Below, in pieces: positions 33,233 to 42,127 of a stretch of DNA of 58,547 nucleotides. Position numbers and translations under genes: made by a program. Positions within the stretch are counted from its first letter, which is position 1; each line of letters starts with the position of its first letter. This DNA is from an uncultured Sulfolobales archaeon (GTDB taxonomy: Archaea > Thermoproteota > Thermoprotei_A > Sulfolobales > Desulfurococcaceae): positions 68,889 to 127,435 of the forward strand of contig CALIML010000015.1 of the NCBI GenBank assembly GCA_938045475.1. Reading direction: 5' to 3'. Below the pieces are notes generated by a model. That model saw nothing but the letters and a program-made list of their open reading frames with translations. It was not told the origin of the DNA and made no database searches.

Positions 33233-34579
33233 GTGAGTCATTTGGCTGGAGGCAGAAGAGTAGTAATGATTGGTGCTGGCGGCAGGGATTTCCACAACTT
33301 TAACGTAGTCTATAGAGATAACCCTGAGTATAGAGTCGTTGCATTTGTAGCAACACAAATACCTGGGATTTCTGGACGTAGATACCCCCCGAGCCTGGCT
33401 GGCTCTCTTTATCCAAACGGCATACCTATAGTATCGGCTAGCTGTTTAAAGGATCTTGTTGAGTGGAATAACGTTGATGAAGTAATCTTAAGTTTCAGCG
33501 ATCTTACGTACAACGACCTCGGCAGGTTGCTGAGCGAAGTACTGGCTACGGGTGCTTCATTTAGAATAATTGGACCCAAGGAGACTATGCTTGAATCATC
33601 TAAACCAGTAATAGCAGTTGTAGGAGTTAGAACTGGTGCTGGAAAGAGCAGTGTGTCGAGGGAAGTAGCTAGATCTCTCATAAATTACAATCTGCGTGTA
33701 AGCATAGTGAGGCACCCGATGGCTTACGGCGATTTAGAGAAATACGTTGTACAAAAGTTTACTTCAGTCCAGGACTTCGATAAGTATGGCGTTACAATTG
33801 AGGAGAGGGAGGAGTACGAGCACTACATAAACATGGGTCTCACAGTTTACGCAGGCGCAGATTATGGAAAACTGCTTCAATTAGTGGAATCGGAGAGCGA
33901 TGTGATACTGTGGGATGGGGGGAACAACGATTGGCCCTTCTATAGGCCAGATTACTTAATAACTGTAGCTGATGCGATGAGGCCTGGGCAAGAGGTTTCA
34001 AGCTATCCAGGCGAAGTAAATGTAAGAATGGCTGACGCAGTCATAGTAAATAAAGTTGATCAGGCTGATGAACGGGATGTAAACAAGGTGGTAAGCAATA
34101 TCAGGGAGGTTAATCCACGGGCGTCGATAAGCCTAGCGGTAAGTGAAGTAAGCGTCGATAGGCCTGAGGCGATAGAGGGGAGGAGGGTTGTTGTCGTAGA
34201 GGACTCTCCAACAATTACTCATGGAGGCTCACCTTACGCTGCAGGCTATGTAGCTGCATTGAAGTATGGAGCAGCTGAAGTAGTTGATCCAAGACCATAT
34301 GCAGTAGGCATTATAGCTGAAGCCTATAGGAAGTATCCGCACTTAAGTAAAGTAGTTCCAAGCATGGGGTACAGGAGGGAGCAGTTAATGGATCTAGAGG
34401 AGACTTTGCGTAAAGCACCAGCTGATACAATAGTTCTTGGAACCCAGAGCGATATATCGAAGATAGTTAAAGTAGATAAGGAATTCGCTAAAGTGTTCTT
34501 CAACATTAAGATAGTTGAAGGGCCAAGAATAGATGAGCTTGTTGATAGATTTCTCGAGAAAGCTAAGCAAAAGCTCTAA
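33233..34579 (+). CDS. Cyclic 2,3-diphosphoglycerate synthetase-like P-loop enzyme
   Basis: A 448-residue protein with an N-terminal Rossmann part (VVMIGAGGRDFHNFNVVYRD, VVAFVATQIPGISGRRYPP) and a P-loop domain (VIAVVGVRTGAGKSSVSREV). The C-terminal part contains VILWDGGNNDWPFYRPD and GGSPYAAGYVAALKYGAAEV. These match the cyclic-2,3-diphosphoglycerate synthetase family known from methanogens, where the product is a thermoprotectant; in crenarchaea such genes are often labelled only as GTPases. I cannot tell whether this enzyme makes that compound. ATG-less start: TTG/ATG-type start at 33233, divergent from the CdvB paralogue. Confidence 0.75.
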   Translation: MSHLAGGRRVVMIGAGGRDFHNFNVVYRDNPEYRVVAFVATQIPGISGRRYPPSLAGSLYPNGIPIVSASCLKDLVEWNNVDEVILSFSDLTYNDLGRLLSEVLATGASFRIIGPKETMLESSKPVIAVVGVRTGAGKSSVSREVARSLINYNLRVSIVRHPMAYGDLEKYVVQKFTSVQDFDKYGVTIEEREEYEHYINMGLTVYAGADYGKLLQLVESESDVILWDGGNNDWPFYRPDYLITVADAMRPGQEVSSYPGEVNVRMADAVIVNKVDQADERDVNKVVSNIREVNPRASISLAVSEVSVDRPEAIEGRRVVVVEDSPTITHGGSPYAAGYVAALKYGAAEVVDPRPYAVGIIAEAYRKYPHLSKVVPSMGYRREQLMDLEETLRKAPADTIVLGTQSDISKIVKVDKEFAKVFFNIKIVEGPRIDELVDRFLEKAKQKL

Positions 34580-34626
34580 TAGTTCCTAGCCTAAGAGAAT
34601 CCACTAGTACTTAGGAGGCGGATTCT

Positions 34627-34926
34627 ATGAGCGGCGGGGAAGCTATTAATAAATACGTTGTGTGTAGGGAGGACTGCAGCCTTAGGTACGTAGAGGCTTT
34701 AGCCCTCAATGGATTTGTAAAGGGCTTTGAAGTAATAGACTGTGGAAGCAATCTTTTTAAGAAAATAAGGGCTAAGCTAGTTGACGGAAGCTTGGTTGAA
34801 TCAAAGTGCTCGTTTCACGAGGAGGTAAGTGTATCAGTTAGAGTAATGGCGTCTTACATAGGCTTCTATAGATCGAGGAGACTGCTTAGTGAAATAGCTG
34901 TAGTCGATAAAGGCGGGGAAACATAG
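34627..34926 (+). CDS. Conserved-looking small protein, unknown
   Basis: A 99-residue soluble protein with four cysteines (VVCREDCSLRYVEALALNG, IDCGSNLFKKIRAKL, ESKCSFHEEVSVSVRVMAS). An ATG with AGGAGGCGG just upstream gives a strong start. Alpha/beta pattern, no family recognised. It follows the cDPG-synthetase-like gene by 47 bases on the same strand. Confidence 0.55.
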   Translation: MSGGEAINKYVVCREDCSLRYVEALALNGFVKGFEVIDCGSNLFKKIRAKLVDGSLVESKCSFHEEVSVSVRVMASYIGFYRSRRLLSEIAVVDKGGET

Positions 34927-35048
34927 ATTAGCTTCCGCAAAGCCTTAATCTACAGCCCGCATCGCGTCAATCTTAACGATAAGCGCATGCTTGAATTTAA
35001 ATACTATGACTATCAACATATCTGTAAAGCAGGCAGCAGGGGACACGT

Positions 35049-35366
35049 ATGCCTAAGAGAAGAAGCTTTGAATGCCCTAACTGCGGAACCGTAGTTAATG
35101 AACCCACTAAGACGTGGCAATTAGTAGCACCAATACCTGACAGGAAGGGGAGGATAACTATAACGATCATGGGTGTTTTCGAATGCCCTAACTGCGGCCA
35201 TAGGTGGAGGGATGTAGTAAGCAAGTTGAAGGTTGGGGAGACCAGTGTTGAAGTTAGTGGAAGGGAAATAAGTGTTGAAGAGAGGAGGGAGCCGAAGGTG
35301 ATAGAAATAGACTTGGAGAATTTAGATGAAGAAATGGCTAAATTAGAGGAATACGAAGAAAAATAG
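35049..35366 (+). CDS. Crenarchaeal zinc-ribbon protein
   Basis: A 105-residue protein with one zinc ribbon split by a long beta hairpin: RSFECPNCGTVVNEPTKTWQ, then RITITIMGVFECPNCGHRWR. Four cysteines in two CPNCG knuckles, as in TFIIS or RPB9-type ribbons. The C-terminal half is strongly acidic (EVSGREISVEERREPK, DLENLDEEMAKLEEYEEK). The two-knuckle ribbon and acidic tail suggest contact with the transcription or translation machinery, but the role is unknown. The signal peptidase gene begins 15 bases downstream. Confidence 0.7.
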   Translation: MPKRRSFECPNCGTVVNEPTKTWQLVAPIPDRKGRITITIMGVFECPNCGHRWRDVVSKLKVGETSVEVSGREISVEERREPKVIEIDLENLDEEMAKLEEYEEK

Positions 35367-35381
35367 GGAATTCTAATAGCA

Positions 35382-35879
35382 GTGAGGCGCAGTTTCTTGA
35401 AGTGGGAGGAGTTAGCGAACATAGCTATAATTGCTTTGATCCTTGCAATAGCGGCTTTCATAAGGCCTATACTCACACTTATAACAGGGAGCGAAGCACC
35501 ATTAGCTGCTGTCGATGGAAAAAGCATGCTTCCAACACTACGTGAAGGAGATTTAGTGTTTTCATACAAGCCTAAGCCTAGTGAAATAAATGTAGGCGAT
35601 GTAGTAATATATAGACGCAGTTCAACATTAATCATACATAGAGTAGTGGCCGTCATTAATGAAAGTACTTCCACATGCTACTTAGTTAAAGGAGATAACA
35701 ATCCAGTAGTGGATCCAGCTCTACCGCCGTGCAAAAACGGGGTACCATATTCAAATATTGAGGGGAAAGTAATTGAGGTAAGTGGATACATATTGAAACT
35801 GCCGTACATAGGATACTACTCACTTTGGTTAAATGATTTAGTTAAATGGAGTACTCAGCATCAACTCCCCTCAACTTAA
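35382..35879 (+). CDS. Signal peptidase I (archaeal/ER type, S26)
   Basis: A 165-residue membrane peptidase with one N-terminal membrane helix (ANIAIIALILAIAAFIRPI). The catalytic serine is in AAVDGKSMLPTLREGD (Ser48), and the His that replaces the bacterial Lys in archaeal and ER enzymes is in LIIHRVVAV. The conserved KGDNNPVVDPALPPC carries the structural Asp residues. It cleaves signal peptides of secreted proteins. GTG start at 35382, on the heels of the zinc-ribbon gene. Confidence 0.88.
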   Translation: MRRSFLKWEELANIAIIALILAIAAFIRPILTLITGSEAPLAAVDGKSMLPTLREGDLVFSYKPKPSEINVGDVVIYRRSSTLIIHRVVAVINESTSTCYLVKGDNNPVVDPALPPCKNGVPYSNIEGKVIEVSGYILKLPYIGYYSLWLNDLVKWSTQHQLPST

Positions 35880-36048
35880 CGATCTATGTAAGTAGAGCTC
35901 ATACTCCGAAAGCTCTTGTATTTTACTTCTTCTTGAGGTAGTGCACCCTTATAGCGTAAAGCTTCCTCAAATGAACAGCCTTTAAACTGCTGCCTCATCC
36001 CCTAAATAATCTCCTCGACTCCAAGCTCTTAGTTTAAGTTGGCTAGAG

Positions 36049-37425
36049 TTATGATGTTAAACGTTTAAGTTCCCTAGCTATGCTGACTATCTTTCTAGCG
36101 ACAGATGAGGCTGTTTCCCCAAATACGAAAGTTAAAGGCTCCTTACCGTGTTCACCGTAATCGAATACTACATCTGGAACCCTTCCTCCAAATACTTTGA
36201 TTGCATGAGCTATGCCCCATTTAGTAGTACCTCCCTCAACTTTCTTTACTTCAGGGGGTTCAAGCCTTCTATCAAAACTCGATGCAGTTAAGTTAAGCGC
36301 TCTTACAGCTTCCTCTACATGTCTAGAGTAAGCGATGTTTCCTGAGGCCCTTATCCTGCTATCGAAGCTCATGGCGGTTAGTATTGCTGTAGCTATATGC
36401 TTAGAAACTCCATACTCGGGTTTACCCGGCACTAGTATGGTGTTCCTATACTTAGAGATTCTTCCTGGCACAGCTGCTACGTCTAAGGGGCTCCTAGCAT
36501 ATGGGGATTCGATAGCCATCCCTATGTTCATGCCTACTTCAGGCACTATTTCACTCACTAATTCACCGTTACTAGATAAGTAGGTTATTGCTGTCTCAAC
36601 TTCGCTAAGTACTCTATACCTCTCAGCAGGTATCATGATGTAAGCCACGGGGTTTACGGGCCCATGTCCTCCTCCAAGTTCAAGGCTGTACTCAATGCTT
36701 ATTGTTATCAACTCTTTTGCAGCTCTAACAGCATCAACTAAGTCCTTACCTTTAGCTATTCCAGCAGCTATTGCAGCTGAGAAGCTGCAGCCAGTTCCAT
36801 GAGTGTTCTTAGTCAATATTCTCGGCCCTTTAAATTCATAGAATGTTCCACGATAGTACATTACATCAATGGAGTACTCTCCTTCAACATGACCCCCCTT
36901 AACTATCGCTGCTTCACAACCATAGTCTTCCACTATTGTTTGCGCCGCTCTCTTAGCATCACTTAAGTTAGCCACCTTAGTGTTTGAGAGGACTTCGGCT
37001 TCAAATACATTTGGAGTAACAACTTTAGCTAAGGGAATGAGGCTCTTCAATAATTCATCAACAGCTTCCTCTCTTAAAAGTCTAGCGCCTGACTTAGCTA
37101 CTATAACTGGGTCTACAACTAGCGGAAATCCATACCTCTCAACTGTTTTAGCAACTGCATTAACAATGCTGCTGTTGCTCAGCATCCCGGTTTTAGCTGC
37201 ATCAACACCTATATCATCTACTACAGCCTCTATTTGAGCTACAACTACTTCTGGCGGAATGTCGTGTACAGCCCTCACTTCTCTAGTATTTTGCGCAGTA
37301 ATGCTAGTTATTGCTGACGTTCCATGTACTCCCATTACAGCGAAAGTCTTTAAGTCTGCTTGAATTCCCGCTCCTCCACCGCTATCGCTTCCAGCTATAG
37401 TTAATGCAGTTGGAATGATCTTCAA
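36049..37425 (-). CDS. ThiD-ThiN fusion: HMP(-P) kinase and thiamine phosphate synthase
   Basis: A 458-residue bifunctional thiamine enzyme. Residues 1-265 are ThiD, a ribokinase-like HMP and HMP-phosphate kinase: [48 protein letters not shown] and [20 protein letters not shown]. Residues from about 275 are Thi[37 protein letters not shown] and [20 protein letters not shown]. ThiN is the archaeal thiamine phosphate synthase that replaces ThiE. The start overlaps the end of the AIR-synthase-like gene by four bases. Last gene of the transporter/ATPase/ThiDN operon. ATG start. Confidence 0.93.
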   Translation of the reverse strand: MKIIPTALTIAGSDSGGGAGIQADLKTFAVMGVHGTSAITSITAQNTREVRAVHDIPPEVVVAQIEAVVDDIGVDAAKTGMLSNSSIVNAVAKTVERYGFPLVVDPVIVAKSGARLLREEAVDELLKSLIPLAKVVTPNVFEAEVLSNTKVANLSDAKRAAQTIVEDYGCEAAIVKGGHVEGEYSIDVMYYRGTFYEFKGPRILTKNTHGTGCSFSAAIAAGIAKGKDLVDAVRAAKELITISIEYSLELGGGHGPVNPVAYIMIPAERYRVLSEVETAITYLSSNGELVSEIVPEVGMNIGMAIESPYARSPLDVAAVPGRISKYRNTILVPGKPEYGVSKHIATAILTAMSFDSRIRASGNIAYSRHVEEAVRALNLTASSFDRRLEPPEVKKVEGGTTKWGIAHAIKVFGGRVPDVVFDYGEHGKEPLTFVFGETASSVARKIVSIARELKRLTS

Positions 37426-38510
37426 TTGCTCCCTGCCTCCCTGATGATCTCGAGAGTTTTGAAGAAAAGTAGCCAGAATGGGTCTTGAGCTGGCATGGGT
37501 ACTTCGATCTCGCTGTTATCGCTTCTCATTAAGTAAACTCCTTCTCCCTCAACTACTTCCCCTATTATTGAAGAGTCTATTCCAGCGTTCCTTAAGAGCT
37601 CTATAGCTGCTTCAGCCCTATCTCTTTTAACGGCAGCTATTAGAGTTCCCTCACTTATTGATGCATAAGGATCTACGTCTGTGATGCCCGTAAACTTTGA
37701 GAAGGCTTTAATGACTTTCTCGACATCGCTCCTAATGAATAGCCTATCTTCGTAAACTCTTATTCCAACACCGCTTGCTTCAGCTAAATCGTGTAGAGCG
37801 CCCCAAACGCCGTATTCAGTTGCATCATGCATTGCCGATACGCCGCTCCTTAAACTGAGCTTAGCCAGCGTTAATGCATCATATACTACTGTTTGAAGCC
37901 AGAATAAGTCCTTCGCTCTATAGGCAAACTCAGGTCCATAGCTTTCTACGAGCACTTCTGGAAACATTGTTGATAGTATGCCCGCTGTCTCTATGGCTGG
38001 GCCCTTAGTCATGATCACTAGGTCTCCCGGCCTAGCCATTTCTGGAGTAACGTAATTATCTCTATTAGTTACGGCCAGCATGACTGCTCCACCAATCATT
38101 GGGTAATCCACTCCACCATACCTGCCCGTATGGCCTCCGGCAATACTTATGCCGAGCTTTAAGCACTCCCTATGTATGCCAAGCCATAGTTCTTTGAACT
38201 CTTCATCAGTCATCGATAAAGGCAGGTTTAAGTCTATGAATAAGTACTTTGGAGGCACGCCTGATACAGCTACATCACTTGCAAGTATGTGCACTGCAAA
38301 CCAAGAGCTTCTATCCCACCCATACTCTGGGACGACGAACACTGGGTCTACTTCAAATATCAATGCCTTATCCCCTATTTCAATCACTGAAAAGTCTACA
38401 CCGTACTTAGGTCCAACAACTACACTAGGATCGACTACTCCAAGACTTCTAAATATTACATCGTTAAATAGCTCCCTACTCACTTTACCTATAGTTTTCC
38501 TAAAGCTCAC
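37422..38510 (-). CDS. AIR synthase-related protein in the thiamine operon (possible ThiL-like kinase)
   Basis: A 362-residue PurM/HypE/ThiL-superfamily protein: GPKYGVDFSVIEIGDKALIF, SSWFAVHILASDVAVSGVPP, GISIAGGHTGRYGGVDYPMI and SAMHDATEYGVWGALHDLAE. Its place between an NCS1 permease and ThiD-ThiN suggests work on thiamine phosphate, the step done by ThiL. The N-terminal ATP motif (GVDFSV) differs from the GDDAAV of classical ThiL, so a different substrate is possible. It is paralogous to the protein at 31423. Overlaps thiDN by four bases. Confidence 0.75.
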   Translation of the reverse strand: MSFRKTIGKVSRELFNDVIFRSLGVVDPSVVVGPKYGVDFSVIEIGDKALIFEVDPVFVVPEYGWDRSSWFAVHILASDVAVSGVPPKYLFIDLNLPLSMTDEEFKELWLGIHRECLKLGISIAGGHTGRYGGVDYPMIGGAVMLAVTNRDNYVTPEMARPGDLVIMTKGPAIETAGILSTMFPEVLVESYGPEFAYRAKDLFWLQTVVYDALTLAKLSLRSGVSAMHDATEYGVWGALHDLAEASGVGIRVYEDRLFIRSDVEKVIKAFSKFTGITDVDPYASISEGTLIAAVKRDRAEAAIELLRNAGIDSSIIGEVVEGEGVYLMRSDNSEIEVPMPAQDPFWLLFFKTLEIIREAGSN

Positions 38511-38516
38511 ACTACA

Positions 38517-39815
38517 TCACCCCGCCCAAAGCTTTCTATAAATGATGTATAGAGACATAACTGAAGCTACGGTAATTATAGATGAGCCTAACATTGACCC
38601 TAGTTCGCTGAAAACAGGAATCGTCAAGCCCGGCATAAGTGATGAAATTGCTAGAAGTATGTACAGCAAGAAGCCTGTTAACCAAATGGCTATAGCTGGA
38701 AAACTTATTTGTTCACAGCTATTGAAGGAGCTTTGATACTTTGCTTTATTTAACATAAAGTCGGCCACCACTATGCCCGTAAGGCTTGTGAATGCGCCTC
38801 CGATTATTAAGAGGAACCACTCGTATTGATGCACTGGGAAAACTACTGCTAACAGCATTCCAAGAACGCTGCTCAACGCTATTTGTCTTCTAACATTAGC
38901 TCTACTTAAGATATTCTTCACAGTTATTGCAGCACTATAGACATCTAAGAACGTTGTTGTAACAGTAGAGAGAACTATTATGGTTGAAGCTGGTATGCCG
39001 AGCCCGTAGAACGCCACTATTCCTATAGGATCTAATTCTCCCGCTATGGAGTTGCTTAAAGCACCGAGGATGTAGAAGAGAGAACTGGAGACAAAGTAAC
39101 CTAAGTAACTTCCTAGAAAAGCGCTCCTCCCATCCTTAGAGAACCTAGTGTAGTCAGCTATTAGGGGAGCCCATGAAACAGGCATTGCCACCACTAGGTC
39201 TATACCCACCCAGAACTTTGCATTTAGAGTCGTAGGGAGATAGCTTATGCCCCCCAGATCATAGTTAGTTGCAATGACTACTACAAGCCATATTGAGAGC
39301 AGTGAGAGGGCTAGAGCAGAAAATTTTTCTAAGCTCCTCCACTTCTCCGGGCCACTTAAACTCCATAGAGCAACCATTGCCCCTAGAGCAAGTATCCATA
39401 AATAATAGAGATCTGCTCCAAACGTAGCGCTGAATACTTCATTCATAGCTAGTGCACCAACTATAAGCATTACTGCAGTCCAGCCAACGAGCTGAAGATA
39501 GTTCAGTAGTGAAGCTAGATATGACCCCTTAACTCCAAGAGGCCTTCTAGTTAAGACCATTGTTGGAACTCCGCTAATAAAGCCCATTAACCCTACAGCA
39601 CTCAACAGGGCATTACCGATCAAGTGGCCTATAACTATGGCTAGGAGAGCTGTTGGAAAATCAAGTCCAAGCGGGCGGATAAGTACTGCGCCAGCCCAGA
39701 ACTCAGCTATGCTAATGCCTGCTCCAAACCATATATTGTATACATCTAAGAAGCTGTACTTTCTATCCTTTAGTGGAATGGGTTTTACGTCGTAGCCGTA
39801 CTCCAAAGGGGTCAC
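38517..39815 (-). CDS. NCS1-family permease, probable thiamine/HMP transporter (CytX/CodB-like)
   Basis: A 432-residue membrane protein with about 12 helices. The NCS1 landmarks are FLDVYNIWFGAGISIAEFWA, HLIGNALLSAVGLMGFISG, PTMVLTRRPLGVKGSYLASL and VVAMPVSWAPLIADYTRFS. NCS1 proteins carry cytosine, purines, hydantoins or, as CytX, the thiamine pyrimidine HMP. First gene of the operon with the AIR-synthase-like ATPase and ThiD-ThiN, so HMP or thiamine is the best guess. The GTG at 39815 coincides with the predicted transcription start, so the mRNA should be leaderless. Confidence 0.82.
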   Translation of the reverse strand: MTPLEYGYDVKPIPLKDRKYSFLDVYNIWFGAGISIAEFWAGAVLIRPLGLDFPTALLAIVIGHLIGNALLSAVGLMGFISGVPTMVLTRRPLGVKGSYLASLLNYLQLVGWTAVMLIVGALAMNEVFSATFGADLYYLWILALGAMVALWSLSGPEKWRSLEKFSALALSLLSIWLVVVIATNYDLGGISYLPTTLNAKFWVGIDLVVAMPVSWAPLIADYTRFSKDGRSAFLGSYLGYFVSSSLFYILGALSNSIAGELDPIGIVAFYGLGIPASTIIVLSTVTTTFLDVYSAAITVKNILSRANVRRQIALSSVLGMLLAVVFPVHQYEWFLLIIGGAFTSLTGIVVADFMLNKAKYQSSFNSCEQISFPAIAIWLTGFLLYILLAISSLMPGLTIPVFSELGSMLGSSIITVASVMSLYIIYRKLWAG

Positions 39816-39836
39816 CGCCTTAAAGGCATAGATAAC

Positions 39837-39898
39837 TATATTATAAATGTTTTACCAAATTAATAAATAACTTAGTAGTAAATGCTTTATTATTTACT
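39837..39898 (-). promoter_or_regulatory. Promoter of the thiamine operon with upstream inverted repeat
   Basis: The minus strand has a TATA element TTTATAATATA (39847-39837) 27 or so bases before the GTG start. About 30 bases further up, AGTAAAT (39877-39883) and ATTTACT (39892-39898) form a perfect seven-base inverted repeat that overlaps the stop codon of the DUF763 gene. It may be a regulator site for thiamine control; the sequence does not resemble the palindrome at 8764. Confidence 0.45.
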
Positions 39899-41053
39899 AA
39901 AGCATAGCTTGAGCCTCTTAAGCCTCTTTAGAGCTAGGAGCTTTTCTCTATCCCCAAGCCTAGCTGAATTAACTATGTCTTCAAGAGTTATAATTACTTT
40001 CTCAGCGTCTTCTTCCCTAACTGAGTAGGGAACTCCGTCTTTTCCTCCAATAGTGTAGGAGTACTTAAATGGATCTAGAGGTGTCGTGACTGGATCCTTA
40101 GTACTGGGCTTTTCCCCGAAGATCAATTCGCTTATTAAGGCTAGAGCCCTTATAGTGCTTGCCCCAACTCCTTTAATTAACAGCAGTTCCTCTACGTCAT
40201 GGGGGTGGGCTTCGTAAGCTAAGTCAAGGCTTTTTAGTAAAATGCTTGGCTTAGGCAGAGGTCTATAGTATGTTAAATCATTTGTTTCAGCTACCACGCC
40301 AGTCCCGCTTTCAAGTAGGTATAGTGATAGAGGTTTCACACCACTAGCTATAGCTAATGCTTCAGCATAGAGGCTTAAGACTTTCACAGGCTTTTCATTA
40401 ACTAGGTCTAGCAGTACTCTCTGTACTTTAATTGATTCTCTAGAGATTAAGTTGAGAATTCCCTTATGTCTATAGCCTGCTACTCCTTCATGGGGCTCAG
40501 TAGTAAAGGAGGGTGGGTTTAACCAGTGGTATCTTCTAGCTAGTTTAAGTGAAGTATTCATCCCTTGTTGAACAATTGACCACTCGCCTCTCTCGCTTAA
40601 AGCCATTGAGTGATGGTATAGCACATACCTGTCCTGCAGTAGGGATGAATCGACTTTAGCTGCAAGCCTAGAGCACTTCACTAAATGCACTTCAACGCTA
40701 TACGGAATGTTTAGTGCTTCAGAGGCTTTCGCTATCTCCTCAGGCGTTCTCTTAGCTCTAGCTCCTTTTCCCCCAACCATCAATACTCCTAGTTCTGGAG
40801 TCTCCCACAGTACTTCCTTTAACACTCCAGTAGTCACAGTAGTTGAACCACTGCTATCCCAATCCATGCCTGTTACGTTGTTTAACGCTTGAAACCAAAG
40901 AGGGTTCGATAGCTTTCTAATTAGACTACCTGGGCCTTCTTCAATAACTATTATTTCTACAATAGCTTTAGCCATCCTCTTCATTAACTTTATAAGCCAT
41001 AGCGGCACGTGGCCGCCGTGTAGCGGTAGATCAACTACTCCTTCCAAGCTCAA
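39890..41053 (-). CDS. DUF763 protein
   Basis: A 387-residue member of DUF763, a family found in archaea and some thermophilic bacteria. It begins GVVDLPLHGGHVPLWLIKLM and has NPLWFQALNNVTGMDWDSSG, VLMVGGKGARAKRTPEEIAK, MALSERGEWSIVQQGMN and RRYHWLNPPSFTTEPHEGV. A helix-hairpin-helix-like VEELLLIKGVGASTIRALAL near the C-terminus suggests nucleic-acid contact. The function is unknown, and the conserved polar residues suggest an enzyme, possibly acting on DNA. ATG start. Confidence 0.85.
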   Translation of the reverse strand: MSLEGVVDLPLHGGHVPLWLIKLMKRMAKAIVEIIVIEEGPGSLIRKLSNPLWFQALNNVTGMDWDSSGSTTVTTGVLKEVLWETPELGVLMVGGKGARAKRTPEEIAKASEALNIPYSVEVHLVKCSRLAAKVDSSLLQDRYVLYHHSMALSERGEWSIVQQGMNTSLKLARRYHWLNPPSFTTEPHEGVAGYRHKGILNLISRESIKVQRVLLDLVNEKPVKVLSLYAEALAIASGVKPLSLYLLESGTGVVAETNDLTYYRPLPKPSILLKSLDLAYEAHPHDVEELLLIKGVGASTIRALALISELIFGEKPSTKDPVTTPLDPFKYSYTIGGKDGVPYSVREEDAEKVIITLEDIVNSARLGDREKLLALKRLKRLKLCFSK

Positions 41054-41109
41054 AACACTGCACCACTATGTATATTTTTGTGTTAAAAAGCGTATTATTG
41101 TTTAAGGGT

Positions 41110-41562
41110 TTAAAGGCGCTGGCGCTCTTCATCAAACTTCTTTAGTTTACCTATGTTTTCTCGCTCACTTGGATCAACTTCCTTAACTGATATCCATGAG
41201 TCAATTATTTCCTTAGCTAACTCCTCGCTCGTCAGCCTAGCGCTAAGCGCTAGTACGTTAGCGTCATTCCATAATCTTGCACCAGCAGCATTTTTAGCAT
41301 CAGTTACTAAAGCTGCTCTAACGCCTTTCACTTTATTTGCAGCTATAGAGACGCCTGTTCCAGTATAACATACTGCTACTCCAAAATCTACTTCACCTCT
41401 AGACACAAGCGCGCCTACTTCAAAGCCTACGTCGGGCCATGGATATGGCCTGCCGGTCTTCAGTGCACCAATGGGCACTACGTTGATTCCCTTAGACTCC
41501 AAGTATTTAGCGATGAAAGTCGCTATATAGTAATTATCATCTGAGCCTACTGCAGCCTTCAA
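41110..41562 (-). CDS. rpiB: Ribose-5-phosphate isomerase B (RpiB/LacAB)
   Basis: About 150 residues of the RpiB/LacAB fold: KAAVGSDDNYYIATFIAKYL, VPIGALKTGRPYPWPDVGFE, the family's FGVAVCYTGTGVSIAANKVK with the active Cys, and VRAALVTDAKNAAGARLWND. Enzymes of this family isomerise ribose-5-phosphate or related sugar phosphates. The start is most likely TTG at 41562 or 41565 behind GGTGGGG; GTG at 41571 is possible. A tandem 10-base repeat (CCTATAGATG twice, 41571-41590) overlaps the start region. Confidence 0.88.
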   Translation of the reverse strand: MKAAVGSDDNYYIATFIAKYLESKGINVVPIGALKTGRPYPWPDVGFEVGALVSRGEVDFGVAVCYTGTGVSIAANKVKGVRAALVTDAKNAAGARLWNDANVLALSARLTSEELAKEIIDSWISVKEVDPSERENIGKLKKFDEERQRL

Positions 41563-41689
41563 CAACCCCACCTATAGATGCCTATAGATGTAGGCTAATT
41601 AAGAGCTTCACGCACAGTGGCGGAGGGTGAATTACGCGTTTTTATACATTTTTAATAGCTCTTACAGAGAATACCTAGTGGTGCATTAA

Positions 41690-42127
41690 ATGCATGCACG
41701 ATCAATTGGAGTCAGTGAGCAGCTCTCTGCAGTCATACTTACGCTAATAGTTCTTTCATCCATGCCCCTTCTATTCATATACACTAACAACTTCATATCA
41801 ATGACTGAGCAAAGAATTTCCAGGAAAATCATTGAATCAGAAGCTTCAGTAAAGCAAGCGCTCGACATAGCTGCAGCATACATTTCAGGCGATGAATTAA
41901 TACTAGTAATTGCTTCAAACAACTATCCAGTGAAACTATACGGCGTCTACGTAAATGAGAGCCTCTTTACAAGCTACTGCAACATTAATGGAGGAACAGT
42001 TGAAGGACATGTAGTAGAACCCCTTTACCTAGAAGTAATCACCTGTAGCATAGGGCTAACTAACTTTACATTAATTAAATTAACTTACGAAGGGGGAGTG
42101 ATTGAAGCTTATGCAAGCCGAATATAG
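41690..42127 (+). CDS. Pilin-like / archaellum-accessory-like secreted protein 1
   Basis: A 145-residue protein with a class III (type IV pilin-like) N-terminus: a short basic stretch ending HARSIG, then VSEQLSAVILTLIVLSSMPL as the hydrophobic shaft helix. The rest is beta-rich with one Cys pair (YCNINGG and EVITC). The likely processing site is after the Gly of RSIG. It overlaps the next pilin-like gene and has a similar layout, so the two may form a minor pilus or an FlaF/FlaG-like assembly. No archaellum genes are nearby. Confidence 0.65.
   Translation: MHARSIGVSEQLSAVILTLIVLSSMPLLFIYTNNFISMTEQRISRKIIESEASVKQALDIAAAYISGDELILVIASNNYPVKLYGVYVNESLFTSYCNINGGTVEGHVVEPLYLEVITCSIGLTNFTLIKLTYEGGVIEAYASRI

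Noticed and set aside
35049-35366. Minus-strand frame (34997-35674) opposite the zinc-ribbon and signal peptidase genes
   Set aside because: The plus strand has two recognisable proteins in two frames; the long minus frame has Ser/Thr-rich shadow composition.
36049-39815. TPP riboswitch in front of the thiamine operon
   Set aside because: The predicted transcript starts at or next to the GTG start codon, leaving no room for a riboswitch, and no TPP-type conserved strings were seen.
41571-41590. Tandem 10-base repeat CCTATAGATG at the rpiB start
   Set aside because: Only two copies, overlapping the leader, with no sign of wider repeat structure; it may be chance or a small slippage.
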